From: Methylophilus sp.
Lineage (GTDB): Bacteria; Pseudomonadota; Gammaproteobacteria; Burkholderiales; Methylophilaceae
DNA: 6,624 nucleotides
NCBI GenBank assembly: GCA_027489475.1
Contig: JAIXZQ010000366.1
Location: forward strand, 1-6,624
Direction: 5' to 3'
The notes beneath the pieces were generated by a model. The model saw only the letters and a program-made list of their open reading frames with translations. It was not told the DNA's origin and did no database searches. Every line of letters begins with the position of its first letter. Position 1 is the stretch's first letter. A program made the position numbers and the translations under genes. Of the stretch, positions 1 to 6,623 are shown in pieces.

Positions 1-865
1 CATCCCGCTGTTGTTCGCCCAGCCCTAAAAACTGGCCTTGTTCTGTATAAATACGTAATTCGCCAGTGGGGATGCTCCCGGATAACCAGACCGGATTGCC
101 TTGTTTGAAATAAAATGCCGCATCGTCATGCAGCACCAAGCGCGGGAGGCTTTGTAAAGCACTCTCCACAGGCAGTAACAATGCCTCACGTGCGTCTGGG
201 GTCATGTCTAACAATTGATCCAGCGTCACCGTATCGGCAATCTGATAAGAGGCTGTTGCAGTGCGGCGCAGTGCAGTCAAATGCGCCCCCAAGCCGCACT
301 GTGCGCCAATATCTTCGGCTAGCGTACGGATATAGGTGCCTTTGCTGCAAGTCACAGCAATGTCGGCCTCATTGTCTGCGCAGCGGAGGAGTGCCAATGC
401 ATAAATAGTCACTTCTCTGGGTTGACGCGCTAAAGCCTGACCTTCACGCGCGTATTCATACAACGGCTTGCCATTCACCTTAAGCGCAGAATACATGGGT
501 GGCACTTGCGTGATACGCCCCATAAACGACGGTAAGACAGCGGCAATTTGCGCGGCGGTCACCTGCCCTTGCACCACCGAGACAATATCGCCTTCTTTAT
601 CGCCGGTGGTGGTGGTGACACCAAACTTGAGTGTGGCTTGATAGGTTTTATTTTCGTCAGTCAGGCGTTGGGCAAACTTGGTGGCTTCGCCAAAACACAG
701 AGGTAGCACCCCGGTGGCCAGCGGATCAAGGGTGCCGGTATGCCCCGCTTTTTGTGCTTGGTATAACCATTTCACTTTTTGCAGGGCTTGGTTAGAGGAA
801 AACCCATAAGGTTTGTCGAGCAATAACACGCCGTTGACGACGCGCTTGATACGCTTGACCTGCAT
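1..865 (-). CDS. truB: tRNA pseudouridine(55) synthase TruB, 3' end cut off by the window edge
   Basis: TruB isomerises uridine 55 to pseudouridine in the T-loop of tRNAs and also acts as a tRNA folding chaperone in the cytoplasm. My translation gives 288 complete codons with no stop before position 1. The family is usually a little over 300 residues, so roughly 15-25 C-terminal residues are missing. The catalytic motif GHTGTLDPLATG is present with the nucleophile Asp at residue 47. KTYQ (Tyr75), YSALKVNGKPLYEYAR and CSKGTYIRTLAEDIG (Arg180) follow at the expected TruB spacing. The C-terminal part, from about residue 230, corresponds to the PUA-like tail and is incomplete. The ATG at 865 is the only reasonable start, because the rbfA stop codon lies in the same frame three codons upstream. 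No clear Shine-Dalgarno is visible in front of it, which suggests translation is coupled to rbfA. It is the last gene of the operon within this window. Confidence 0.96.
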   Translation of the reverse strand, partial: MQVKRIKRVVNGVLLLDKPYGFSSNQALQKVKWLYQAQKAGHTGTLDPLATGVLPLCFGEATKFAQRLTDENKTYQATLKFGVTTTTGDKEGDIVSVVQGQVTAAQIAAVLPSFMGRITQVPPMYSALKVNGKPLYEYAREGQALARQPREVTIYALALLRCADNEADIAVTCSKGTYIRTLAEDIGAQCGLGAHLTALRRTATASYQIADTVTLDQLLDMTPDAREALLLPVESALQSLPRLVLHDDAAFYFKQGNPVWLSGSIPTGELRIYTEQGQFLGLGEQQRD

Positions 866-871
866 GTGGAA

Positions 872-1228
872 TCAGTCTTGTGGAGGCAGGTCGGACACCG
901 CGTCGTTGATCAGCTTGTCCATGTGCATGCCACGGTCTATCGATGCGTCATAGACAAAATGCAACTGCGGCATGGTGCGCAATAACATCCGCTTACCCAA
1001 TTGACTGCGCAAAAAGCCAGCCGCCTGATCTAAGCCAGCCTGCAGCCCTTTACTAGGCTTGGGTGCAGTGTAGAACACTTTGGCATGCGCCATATCCCCA
1101 GCCACCTCTACATCGGTCAGGGTGACCATATGCACACGCGGATCTTTAACCTCGAACATCAAGAGGTCTGCCAATTCGCGGCGCATTTGTTCAGATACGC
1201 GGTCATTACGGTTAAATGCTTTAGCCAT
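872..1228 (-). CDS. rbfA: 30S ribosome-binding factor RbfA
   Basis: RbfA is a small KH-fold protein that binds the immature 30S subunit near the 5' end helix of 16S rRNA and supports late maturation and cold adaptation. The product has 118 residues, near the usual family length. It starts MAKAFNRNDRVSEQMRRELA and contains the typical segment KDPRVHMVTLTDVEV (residues about 28-42). It then has the helix-strand region GFLRSQLGKRMLLRTMPQLH and FVYDASIDRG, which are hallmarks of the family. The ATG at 1228 has only a weak purine stretch (GGATAA) upstream. It begins 41 bases after the infB stop and ends 6 bases before truB, in the common infB-rbfA-truB arrangement. No terminator or promoter is visible in either gap. 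The unstructured tail found in longer homologues is short here (DLPPQD). Confidence 0.96.
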   Translation of the reverse strand: MAKAFNRNDRVSEQMRRELADLLMFEVKDPRVHMVTLTDVEVAGDMAHAKVFYTAPKPSKGLQAGLDQAAGFLRSQLGKRMLLRTMPQLHFVYDASIDRGMHMDKLINDAVSDLPPQD

Positions 1229-1269
1229 AGATTATCCAGCCGGTCATCAATCGTGGTTGCACGCCAGAA

Positions 1270-3948
1270 TTACAGCGTACGCGCCACTTCGACCACTTCG
1301 TACACCTCGAGAATATCGCCGACTTCAATATCATTGTAATTCTTGAGTGACAGACCGCATTCAAAGTTGTTTTTGACTTCTTTAACGTCGTCTTTAAAGC
1401 GTTTAAGCGAATCCAACTCACCGGTATGGATAATGACGTTGTTACGCAGCAAGCGCACTTTGGCATTGCGTTTGACCATGCCGTCTTGCACATAACAACC
1501 GGCAATCGAACCGACCTTGGAAATCTTGAACACTTCGCGAATTTCCACTGTGCCAATCATCTGTTCTTTTTGTTCTGGCGCCAGCATGCCACCCAACGCG
1601 GCTTTAATCTCATCAACCGCTTCGTAGATGATGTTGTAGTAGCGCAAATCTACATCCAGATTTTCGACCAGTTTTCGCGCACCGGCATCGGCACGCACGT
1701 TAAAGCCAATCAACACCGCGCTTGATGCTGCGGCCAGGTTAACGTCAGATTCACTGATGGCACCGACGCCGGTATGAATAATATTCACACGCACTTCGGT
1801 GGTCGACAGTTTTTGCAAGCTGGTTGCCAGCGCTTCGTAAGAACCTTGTACATCTGATTTGATAATCAGGTTCAAGGTCTGGACTTCACCTTCGGCCATT
1901 TGCTCAAACATGTTTTCCAGTTTAGCCGCTTGCTGTTTTGCCAGCTTCACATCACGGAACTTGCCCTGACGGAACAATGCAATCTCGCGCGCTTTGCGCT
2001 CATCATTGAGGACTATGGTTTCTTCACCCGCACTAGGCACATCCGACAGACCCAAGACTTCAACCGGGATTGAAGGTCCGGCTTCTTTGATATCGTCCCC
2101 ATTCTCATCCAACATGGCGCGCACACGACCATAAGCTGTGCCAGCCAGCAGCATGTCGCCACGACGCAGGATGCCTGACTGTACCAACACGGTAGACACC
2201 GGGCCACGGCCTTTATCCAAGCGGCCTTCAATCACCAAGCCTTTGGCTGGCGTGTTGACAGGGGCTTTGAGCTCCAGCACTTCAGCTTGCAGCAATACGG
2301 CTTCTAATAACTCATCAATGCCCTTGCCTGTTTTAGCTGAGACTTCGCGGAACATGGTTTCGCCGCCATATTCTTCAGGCACCACTTCGTGCGAGACCAG
2401 TTCACTTTTCACGCGTTCTGGCTGTGCTTCAGGCTTATCAATCTTGTTAATGGCCACCACGATAGGCACATTACCGGCCTTGGCGTGGTGAATCGCTTCT
2501 ATGGTTTGCGGCATCACGCCGTCGTCGGCAGAAACCACCAAAATCACAATATCCGTGGCTTTGGCACCGCGTGCACGCATGGCAGTAAAGGCCTCGTGAC
2601 CCGGGGTATCTAAGAAGGTCACCATACCGCGCGGTGTTTCAACGTGGTACGCGCCAATATGCTGCGTAATGCCACCGGCTTCGCCTGAAGCCACTCGGCT
2701 ACGACGAATATAGTCCAACAGTGAGGTTTTACCGTGGTCAACGTGACCCATGACCGTTACCACCGGCGGTCTAGCTTCTAACACGGCTTCAACGCCTTCT
2801 TCTTCTTCCAAGAAGCTCTCGGGGTCGTTGGCTGCCGCCGCTTGTGCTTTGTGGCCCATTTCTTCCACCACAATAATGGCAGTATCTTGGTCCAATACTT
2901 GGTTAATGGTGACCATCATGCCCATTTTCATCAAGGCTTTAATCACTTCAGCGGCTTTAACCGACATTTTGTGAGCCAAGTCAGCCACCGAGATGGTTTC
3001 AGGCACCATCACCTCTTTAATCATAGGCTCAGTAGGTGCATTAAAGGCATGTTGATCATCTTTATTTGCTTTGTGATGTTTGCCTTTGGGCGATCGCCAG
3101 CCTTGGTTAGCACCACTGGCATCACCACGGGTTTTGATACCGCGTTTTTTGTTCTCGTTATCGTTCCAATCGCGGTTATCAGTCTTGGCTTTTTTATCTT
3201 TGTTTTCGGGTTTGTCGGTCGGCTTGAGCGCAGGCTTGTGTAATGTCCCCTCAGACAACTTGCTTGCCGCCGGTTTATTTTTTGCCGCTTCGGCTTCGGC
3301 TTGACGCTTCGCCTCTTCTTCTGCACGACGCAGGGTCAGCGCTTGCTTACGCTGAATATCTTCAGCCTGCAAAGCAGCCAATTTGGCTGCCCGTGAAGCT
3401 TCTTGTTCGCGCAAAGCGATTTCTTGTGCCGATAACACCACGCCTTTTTTGACGGGTGCAGGGGTCACTGCCGCAGGAGTAGCCTCAGGGATTGCAACCT
3501 CTTCTTGGGCAAGCTCAACCTCAGGTTCAGCGATGACTTCCGGCTCAACGACAATCGGCGCGACAACGATTTCTTCGGGCTCTGGTACGACCGGCGCTGC
3601 TTCTGGCTCAACCAACACGGCTGGCTCAGTCGCGGGCTCAAACTCTACTTCTGCGCGCTCTAGTACGCGTTTTTTACGCACCTCGACTTGAATGGTACGG
3701 GCTTTACCCGTGCTATCGAGTTTTTTAATCTCAGTATTTTGCTTACGCGTCAGCGTAATTTTGCTTTTGGGTGCAGTTGATGCCCCATGTTCTTTACGCA
3801 AATAGTCCAATAGCGCCGCTTTGTCACCTTCTTCCAGAAACTCATCAACAGACGTTTTATGCACGCCTGCGCTCTTGAGTTGCTCAATGAGCAGAGTGGT
3901 TGGAAGACCCAATTCTGCGGCAAATTGTGCGACGGTTGAAAGTGCCAT
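1270..3948 (-). CDS. infB: Translation initiation factor IF-2
   Basis: IF-2 is the GTPase that delivers fMet-tRNA to the 30S P site and promotes 50S joining. The protein is 892 residues, full length for a proteobacterial IF-2. Residues 1-55 form the first IF2_N domain. Residues about 100-165 are a Pro/Glu/Val-rich acidic linker. About 172-224 is a charged Ala/Glu/Arg-rich coiled-coil-like helix, and 225-300 is a basic, Lys/Asp-rich disordered stretch. A second IF2_N domain begins near 314 ([19 protein letters not shown]). The G domain carries G1 GHVDHGKT (401-408), G3 DTPGH (447-451), G4 NKID (501-504) and G5 SAK (537-539), all intact. Domains II and III follow, and the initiator-tRNA-binding C2 domain ends the protein ([16 protein letters not shown]). 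The ATG at 3948 has a good Shine-Dalgarno, GGAG at 3958-3955, six bases upstream. Internal starts for shorter isoforms, known in E. coli, cannot be judged here. It lies 66 bases after nusA. Confidence 0.98.
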   Translation of the reverse strand: MALSTVAQFAAELGLPTTLLIEQLKSAGVHKTSVDEFLEEGDKAALLDYLRKEHGASTAPKSKITLTRKQNTEIKKLDSTGKARTIQVEVRKKRVLERAEVEFEPATEPAVLVEPEAAPVVPEPEEIVVAPIVVEPEVIAEPEVELAQEEVAIPEATPAAVTPAPVKKGVVLSAQEIALREQEASRAAKLAALQAEDIQRKQALTLRRAEEEAKRQAEAEAAKNKPAASKLSEGTLHKPALKPTDKPENKDKKAKTDNRDWNDNENKKRGIKTRGDASGANQGWRSPKGKHHKANKDDQHAFNAPTEPMIKEVMVPETISVADLAHKMSVKAAEVIKALMKMGMMVTINQVLDQDTAIIVVEEMGHKAQAAAANDPESFLEEEEGVEAVLEARPPVVTVMGHVDHGKTSLLDYIRRSRVASGEAGGITQHIGAYHVETPRGMVTFLDTPGHEAFTAMRARGAKATDIVILVVSADDGVMPQTIEAIHHAKAGNVPIVVAINKIDKPEAQPERVKSELVSHEVVPEEYGGETMFREVSAKTGKGIDELLEAVLLQAEVLELKAPVNTPAKGLVIEGRLDKGRGPVSTVLVQSGILRRGDMLLAGTAYGRVRAMLDENGDDIKEAGPSIPVEVLGLSDVPSAGEETIVLNDERKAREIALFRQGKFRDVKLAKQQAAKLENMFEQMAEGEVQTLNLIIKSDVQGSYEALATSLQKLSTTEVRVNIIHTGVGAISESDVNLAAASSAVLIGFNVRADAGARKLVENLDVDLRYYNIIYEAVDEIKAALGGMLAPEQKEQMIGTVEIREVFKISKVGSIAGCYVQDGMVKRNAKVRLLRNNVIIHTGELDSLKRFKDDVKEVKNNFECGLSLKNYNDIEVGDILEVYEVVEVARTL

Positions 3949-3979
3949 GTACTGCTCCAGTGTATTTACTTGTGTGCCT

Positions 3980-4006
3980 GATGCATGCGATGCATATGCG
4001 ATGTAT
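3980..4006. repeat. Short tandem repeat in the nusA-infB gap
   Basis: Two adjacent 11-base units, ATGCGATGCAT (3985-3995) and ATGCGATGTAT (3996-4006), differ at one base. A third partial copy, GATGCAT, sits at 3980-3986. Within the array, ATGCAT-GCG-ATGCAT (3981-3995) can fold as a six-base-pair hairpin on either strand. There is no T-run beside it, so it is not an intrinsic terminator. It is upstream of the infB Shine-Dalgarno and has no assigned function. Confidence 0.75.
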
Positions 4007-4014
4007 CAGTATGG

Positions 4015-5481
4015 TTATTTAAACCAAGGTGCGCGAGCGGTCATAATTAACGATTTCGCGCGTTCTTCATCAATGCCTGTCAGTTCTACCAGTTCATCAA
4101 CTGCCAGTTCAGCCAGGTCCTCTGTGGTATGAATTTCGCTGGCTGCCAGCTTATGGGCGGTATCCGCGTCCATGCCTTCCAGCGTCATCAAATCATTGGT
4201 ATCTTCTTCGACTTTTTCTTCTTTAGCGATGGCTTCCGTCAGCAATGCTGCACGGGCACGGGCACGCAATTCATTGACAGTGTCCTCATCAAACGCATCG
4301 ATTTCTGCCATTTCGGCCAATGGCACATAGGCAATTTCTTCCAGCGTGCTAAAGCCCTCTTGAACCAGAATATCCGCCACTTCTTCGTCAACGTCCAGTT
4401 TTTCAATAAACAAGCGACTGATTTTTGCGTACTCATCCTGGCTTTTTTGCGCGGCGGCCTCTTCTGTCAGAATATTGAGCGTCCAACCCGTGAGTTCTGA
4501 AGCCAAGCGTACGTTTTGACCGTTGCGGCCAATGGCTACCGCCAACTGCTCTTCACTCACCACGACGTCCATGCTGTGCGCATCTTCATCCACCACAATA
4601 GATGACACTTCAGCAGGGGCCAAGGCGTTGATTACAAATTGTGCTGGATCCATACTCCACAACACAATGTCAACACGCTCACCACCCAATTCAGAGGTCA
4701 CGGCCTGAACACGTGATCCACGCATGCCCACGCAGGTGCCCACAGGATCTAGGCGCTGATCATTGGTTTTAACCGCAATTTTAGAACGTAATCCAGGATC
4801 CCGCGCTGCCGCACGAATTTCCAGCAGACCTTCTTCGATTTCTGGGACCTCTAGCTCAAACAGTCGCTTCAAGAAATCAGGCGCGACTCTAGACAGAATC
4901 AGTTGTGGCCCACGGCCACCGCGGTCTACACGTGAGAGATAGGCACGCACTCTGTCGCCTACACGCAGGTTCTCTTTTTGTATCATGGCTTCGCGCGGCA
5001 GCAGACATTCAATGCGGCCCACTTCGATAATCGCATTGCCTTTTTCCATGCGTTTAATCACGCCGGTGACTAAGTTTTCACCGCGGGCTAAAAAGTCCTG
5101 AATCATTTGCTCGCGCTCGGCTTCACGGACTTTTTGCAAAATCACTTGTTTAGCGGCTTGTGCGCCAATACGACCAAAAGAAATAGACTCTAATGGCTCT
5201 TCGTAATAGTCGCCAATTTGACGCCCTTCAGCCCGCGCATCCTCTTCATCAAACTGATAGGCAGAGCTTTCTAACAGGTCATATTCGACATATTGCCAGC
5301 GTCTAAACGTTTTATAGTCGCCGGTTTCGCGATCAATCTCAACGCGGATATCTGCACCTTCTTCATGGTTCTTTTTAGTGGCAGAGGCTAACGCGAGCTC
5401 CAACGCAGTAAAGATCACTTCTTTATCTACATTTTTTTCATGGGCTAACGCATCAACCAACAATAATAATTCACGACTCAT
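4015..5481 (-). CDS. nusA: Transcription termination/antitermination factor NusA
   Basis: NusA binds RNA polymerase, stimulates pausing and intrinsic termination, and takes part in rRNA antitermination with NusB, NusE and NusG. From the chosen ATG the protein has 488 residues, typical for the proteobacterial long form. Residues 1 to about 125 are the polymerase-binding N-terminal domain ([20 protein letters not shown]). The S1 domain begins near 134 ([12 protein letters not shown]). KH1 has the GMRG loop at 252-255 and KH2 the GRNG loop at 318-321. Two acidic helix-hairpin-helix repeats occupy about 352-410 and 428-486, the latter containing [17 protein letters not shown] at 5514 would add 11 residues ([11 protein letters not shown]...) that do not resemble the family, and it lacks a good ribosome site. 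The ATG at 5481 has GGAG six bases upstream and matches the usual NusA N-terminus. It starts 39 bases after rimP. Confidence 0.97.
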   Translation of the reverse strand: MSRELLLLVDALAHEKNVDKEVIFTALELALASATKKNHEEGADIRVEIDRETGDYKTFRRWQYVEYDLLESSAYQFDEEDARAEGRQIGDYYEEPLESISFGRIGAQAAKQVILQKVREAEREQMIQDFLARGENLVTGVIKRMEKGNAIIEVGRIECLLPREAMIQKENLRVGDRVRAYLSRVDRGGRGPQLILSRVAPDFLKRLFELEVPEIEEGLLEIRAAARDPGLRSKIAVKTNDQRLDPVGTCVGMRGSRVQAVTSELGGERVDIVLWSMDPAQFVINALAPAEVSSIVVDEDAHSMDVVVSEEQLAVAIGRNGQNVRLASELTGWTLNILTEEAAAQKSQDEYAKISRLFIEKLDVDEEVADILVQEGFSTLEEIAYVPLAEMAEIDAFDEDTVNELRARARAALLTEAIAKEEKVEEDTNDLMTLEGMDADTAHKLAASEIHTTEDLAELAVDELVELTGIDEERAKSLIMTARAPWFK

Positions 5482-5487
5482 CGTAAT

Positions 5488-5491
5488 CTCC
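5488..5491 (-). promoter_or_regulatory. Shine-Dalgarno deciding the nusA start
   Basis: GGAG lies six bases before the ATG at 5481. No comparable site precedes the upstream in-frame GTG at 5514, so the shorter NusA is preferred. Confidence 0.85.
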
Positions 5492-5520
5492 AACGCACCG
5501 TACGGATTGCTCACTCAAAA

Positions 5521-6009
5521 TTAATCAAACACCGGACTCAAACGAGCCTTTTCAATCGCCTCAAGCGACAAGCGATACGTCCAGCCATCACATTCAATCA
5601 ATACCAAACCCGACTCAACCCCTTTTAACTGCCCTAAAAAGGTCTTACGCGGCAAGGTCGTTGCAGTGGCTTTGGGGCCATCATCTGGAATACCCACGCG
5701 CAAACGAATATTGGCACGCTCTCCAGTAAACCGCACAAAATCAGCCTCTTTACGCAACACTCGATCAAGACCAGCGGAGGACACCTCAAGCCGGTCATAA
5801 TCGATATCCAACTCAACCGTTAACACATTGCCCAATTGGTTACTCACCAGTACGCAATCATCAATAGTTACGCTGTCTTTAATATCTTTAGGATGTAGTT
5901 TATCGATAAACACCCGCAACAACTTACCGCGATTGGCTGTTTCAAAGTCAACCAAATCGTAGCCAAGCTGCGTGACTGTTTTCTCAACTACCGAATGCAA
6001 ATTCTGCAT
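5521..6009 (-). CDS. rimP: Ribosome maturation factor RimP
   Basis: RimP (formerly YhbC/P15a) binds free 30S subunits and assists assembly around S12 and the central pseudoknot. It is classically the first gene of the nusA-infB operon. The product from the ATG at 6009 is 162 residues, within the family range. The N-terminal domain shows VVEKTVTQLGYDLVDFE, then LRVFIDK and VTIDDCVLVSNQLG. The junction motif reads DYDRLEVSSAGLDRVLRKEADF, where most homologues have SPGLDRPL, so both prolines are replaced. The C-terminal SH3-like domain includes FLGQLKGVESGLVLIECDG and ends EAIEKARLSPVFD. The loop before FLGQL (DDGPKATATTLPRK) seems somewhat long. An ATG at 6066 in the same frame would add 19 residues encoded by a terminator-like hairpin, so I reject it. 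The chosen ATG has AAGGGG four bases upstream. Confidence 0.95.
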   Translation of the reverse strand: MQNLHSVVEKTVTQLGYDLVDFETANRGKLLRVFIDKLHPKDIKDSVTIDDCVLVSNQLGNVLTVELDIDYDRLEVSSAGLDRVLRKEADFVRFTGERANIRLRVGIPDDGPKATATTLPRKTFLGQLKGVESGLVLIECDGWTYRLSLEAIEKARLSPVFD

Positions 6010-6013
6010 GCGA

Positions 6014-6019
6014 CCCCTT
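6014..6019 (-). promoter_or_regulatory. Shine-Dalgarno supporting the rimP start
   Basis: AAGGGG ends four bases before the ATG at 6009. The spacing is short but usable. It favours this start over the ATG at 6066, which lies at the base of a hairpin next to the promoter. Confidence 0.65.
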
Positions 6020-6038
6020 ATCACAAGATACTGCGCCC

Positions 6039-6066
6039 AAAAACAAAAAATGGGCGAAACGCCCAT
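6039..6066 (-). terminator. Terminator-like hairpin in the rimP leader
   Basis: Read on the minus strand, ATGGGCG (6066-6060), loop TTT and CGCCCAT (6056-6050) form a perfect seven-base-pair stem, followed by TTTTTGTTTTT (6049-6039). This is a good intrinsic terminator shape facing into rimP. A further GGGCG at 6038-6034 could pair with the same CGCCC arm instead, giving a competing fold. The hairpin may stop leftover rRNA transcription or attenuate the rimP operon. A terminator in the leader of this operon is also known in E. coli. Confidence 0.75.
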
Positions 6067-6077
6067 CTAACACAATA

Positions 6078-6086
6078 ATTATATCA
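6078..6086 (-). promoter_or_regulatory. Extended -10 promoter for the rimP operon
   Basis: The minus strand reads TGATATAAT, a perfect sigma-70 TATAAT (6083-6078) with the TGn extension at 6086-6084. No good -35 hexamer lies 16-18 bases upstream, which is tolerated in extended -10 promoters. The predicted transcript start is near G6071, giving a leader of about 62 bases whose first structure is the hairpin at 6066-6050. Confidence 0.6.
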
Positions 6087-6138
6087 AAATTACGTTTAAA
6101 TTCATAGCTTAAATGACGCGTCGCACAACGCTATAGGG

Positions 6139-6167
6139 TTTATACATCACCATCAAACCTTACACAA
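6139..6167 (-). promoter_or_regulatory. Possible second, upstream promoter for the rimP operon
   Basis: The minus strand carries TTGTGT (6167-6162), a 17-base spacer and TATAAA (6144-6139). The -10 matches five of six consensus bases, while the -35 matches only three. A transcript from here would start near 6132 and pass through the leader hairpin after about 65 bases. Such matches can arise by chance in AT-rich DNA. Confidence 0.3.
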
Positions 6168-6289
6168 AACTGCCTTGATAGCCCGTATGGGTCAATGACA
6201 TGTAGGGATGGTTTTTTTAAGATGGAGTGGTATTGAGACAGGCCTGCAGCTTAGTTTGCTGTTTAGACGTGCTGTCACGATTTCATGGC

Positions 6290-6318
6290 AGTCTATTTTG
6301 AGTCACTCTTAATAGACT
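6290..6318. repeat. Inverted repeat with nested palindrome
   Basis: AGTCTATT (6290-6297) and AATAGACT (6311-6318) are perfect eight-base inverted arms. They enclose a second dyad, GAGT-C-ACTC (6300-6308), centred on the same base, 6304. The element sits three bases before the plus-strand terminator stem. A further imperfect hairpin, CTGTCACGA/TCATGGCAG (6272-6291), directly precedes and slightly overlaps it. It could be RNA structure or a protein-binding dyad. Confidence 0.6.
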
Positions 6319-6321
6319 TTT

Positions 6322-6349
6322 AACCCGGTGCTTGCACCGGGTTTTTTTC
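6322..6349 (+). terminator. Orphan intrinsic terminator on the plus strand
   Basis: AACCCGGTG (6322-6330), loop CTTG and CACCGGGTT (6335-6343) form a perfect nine-base-pair, GC-rich stem, followed by an unbroken T-run to 6348. On the minus strand the stem is followed only by TTAAAA, so it works in the plus direction. No plus-strand gene precedes it in the window. Confidence 0.8.
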
Positions 6350-6353
6350 TTTT

Positions 6354-6378
6354 TCTACCTTTTTTATCTACCTTTTTA
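6354..6378. repeat. Pyrimidine-rich tandem repeat
   Basis: TCTACCTTTTTTA (6354-6366) is followed at once by TCTACCTTTTTA (6367-6378), then by a degenerate CTTTTTCTGCC. The tract extends the T-run of the plus-strand terminator and is almost purely pyrimidine from 6342 to about 6390. It probably arose by slippage; no function can be assigned. Confidence 0.6.
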
Positions 6379-6444
6379 CTTTTTCTGCCTTCTGTATGGT
6401 TTCTTAGGCGCATGCCACCTACGCCGGCCTTAAGTGCAACACAT

Positions 6445-6480
6445 AATAAAAAACCCTCGATGAATGTTCATCGAGGGTTT
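6445..6480 (-). terminator. rRNA operon terminator after 5S
   Basis: On the minus strand a perfect 14-base-pair stem (AAACCCTCGATGAA at 6480-6467 with TTCATCGAGGGTTT at 6464-6451) is followed by a TTTATTA tail. With the stem's own last bases this makes a run of six T. It begins about ten bases after the 5S 3' end, the normal place for the rrn terminator. The stem flanks are A-rich on the other side, so it may also work in the plus direction. Confidence 0.9.
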
Positions 6481-6490
6481 GGTATAGGGA

Positions 6491-6604
6491 GCTTGGGGAT
6501 GACCTACTTTCGCATACGAAGAGTACACTATCATTGGCGCAAGTTCGTTTCACGGCCCTGTTCGAGATGGGAAGGGGTGGTTCCAAACCGCTATTGTCCC
6601 CAAA
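6491..6604 (-). rRNA. rrf: 5S ribosomal RNA
   Basis: The minus strand contains the conserved 5S core: CCACCCCTTCCCATCTCGAA, ACAGGGCCGTGAAACG, GCGCCAATGATAGTG and GCGAAAGTAGGTCATC. The ends pair as helix I, TTGGGGA (6603-6597) with TCCCCAA (6499-6493), extended by a G-U pair. The length of about 114 bases fits betaproteobacterial 5S. The exact ends could be off by one or two bases. It is the last gene of an rRNA operon whose 23S lies outside the window, and it is transcribed toward rimP. Confidence 0.95.
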
Positions 6605-6623
6605 CATAACTGGTAATGTTATG
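6605..6623 (-). repeat. Inverted repeat in the 23S-5S spacer
   Basis: CATAAC (6605-6610) and GTTATG (6618-6623) form a six-base-pair hairpin directly upstream of the 5S 5' end. Such stems near 5S often take part in rRNA precursor processing, but the window ends here and the role is inferred from position only. Confidence 0.4.

Larger units (their letters stand above)
6067..6450. other. Gene-free interval between the rimP leader and the rRNA operon terminator
   Basis: No convincing protein gene or tRNA is visible on either strand in these roughly 380 bases. The interval holds candidate minus-strand promoters close to rimP, a pair of plus-strand hairpins ending in a T-run (6272-6349), and a pyrimidine-rich repeat tract (6342-6390). 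Stops interrupt all frames often, and I recognise no remnant of a known gene. The plus-strand hairpins could be the 3' end of an unannotated small RNA or a guard against transcription running antisense into the rRNA operon. Confidence 0.7.

Noticed and set aside
115..408. Plus-strand open frame of 97 codons
   Set aside because: It is antisense to truB, whose conserved CSKGTYIRT motif lies on the opposite strand in the same DNA.
3088..3100. Isolated GGCGATCGCC palindrome
   Set aside because: It is a single copy inside the infB coding sequence and is explained by its codons.
2750..3691. Several plus-strand open frames antisense to infB, some rich in Ser/Thr/Ala or hydrophobic residues
   Set aside because: They mirror infB codons, especially the low-complexity linker, lack ribosome sites and show no recognisable domain.
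5482..5514. Upstream GTG start for nusA adding 11 residues
   Set aside because: It has no good Shine-Dalgarno, and the extra residues do not match NusA, while the ATG at 5481 has GGAG at ideal spacing and the family N-terminus.
6010..6066. Upstream ATG start for rimP adding 19 residues
   Set aside because: The extension is encoded by the leader hairpin and T-run, would begin within about five bases of the predicted transcript start, and does not resemble RimP.
6067..6320. Possible tRNA upstream of rimP, by analogy with the initiator tRNA gene metY in E. coli
   Set aside because: No T-loop GTTCRA motif, cloverleaf or CCA end is visible on either strand.
6328..6609. Plus-strand open frame of 93 codons beginning with a hydrophobic, Phe/Leu-rich stretch
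   Set aside because: It starts inside a terminator stem, its hydrophobic part comes from the pyrimidine-rich tract, and it runs antisense through the rRNA terminator and 5S gene.
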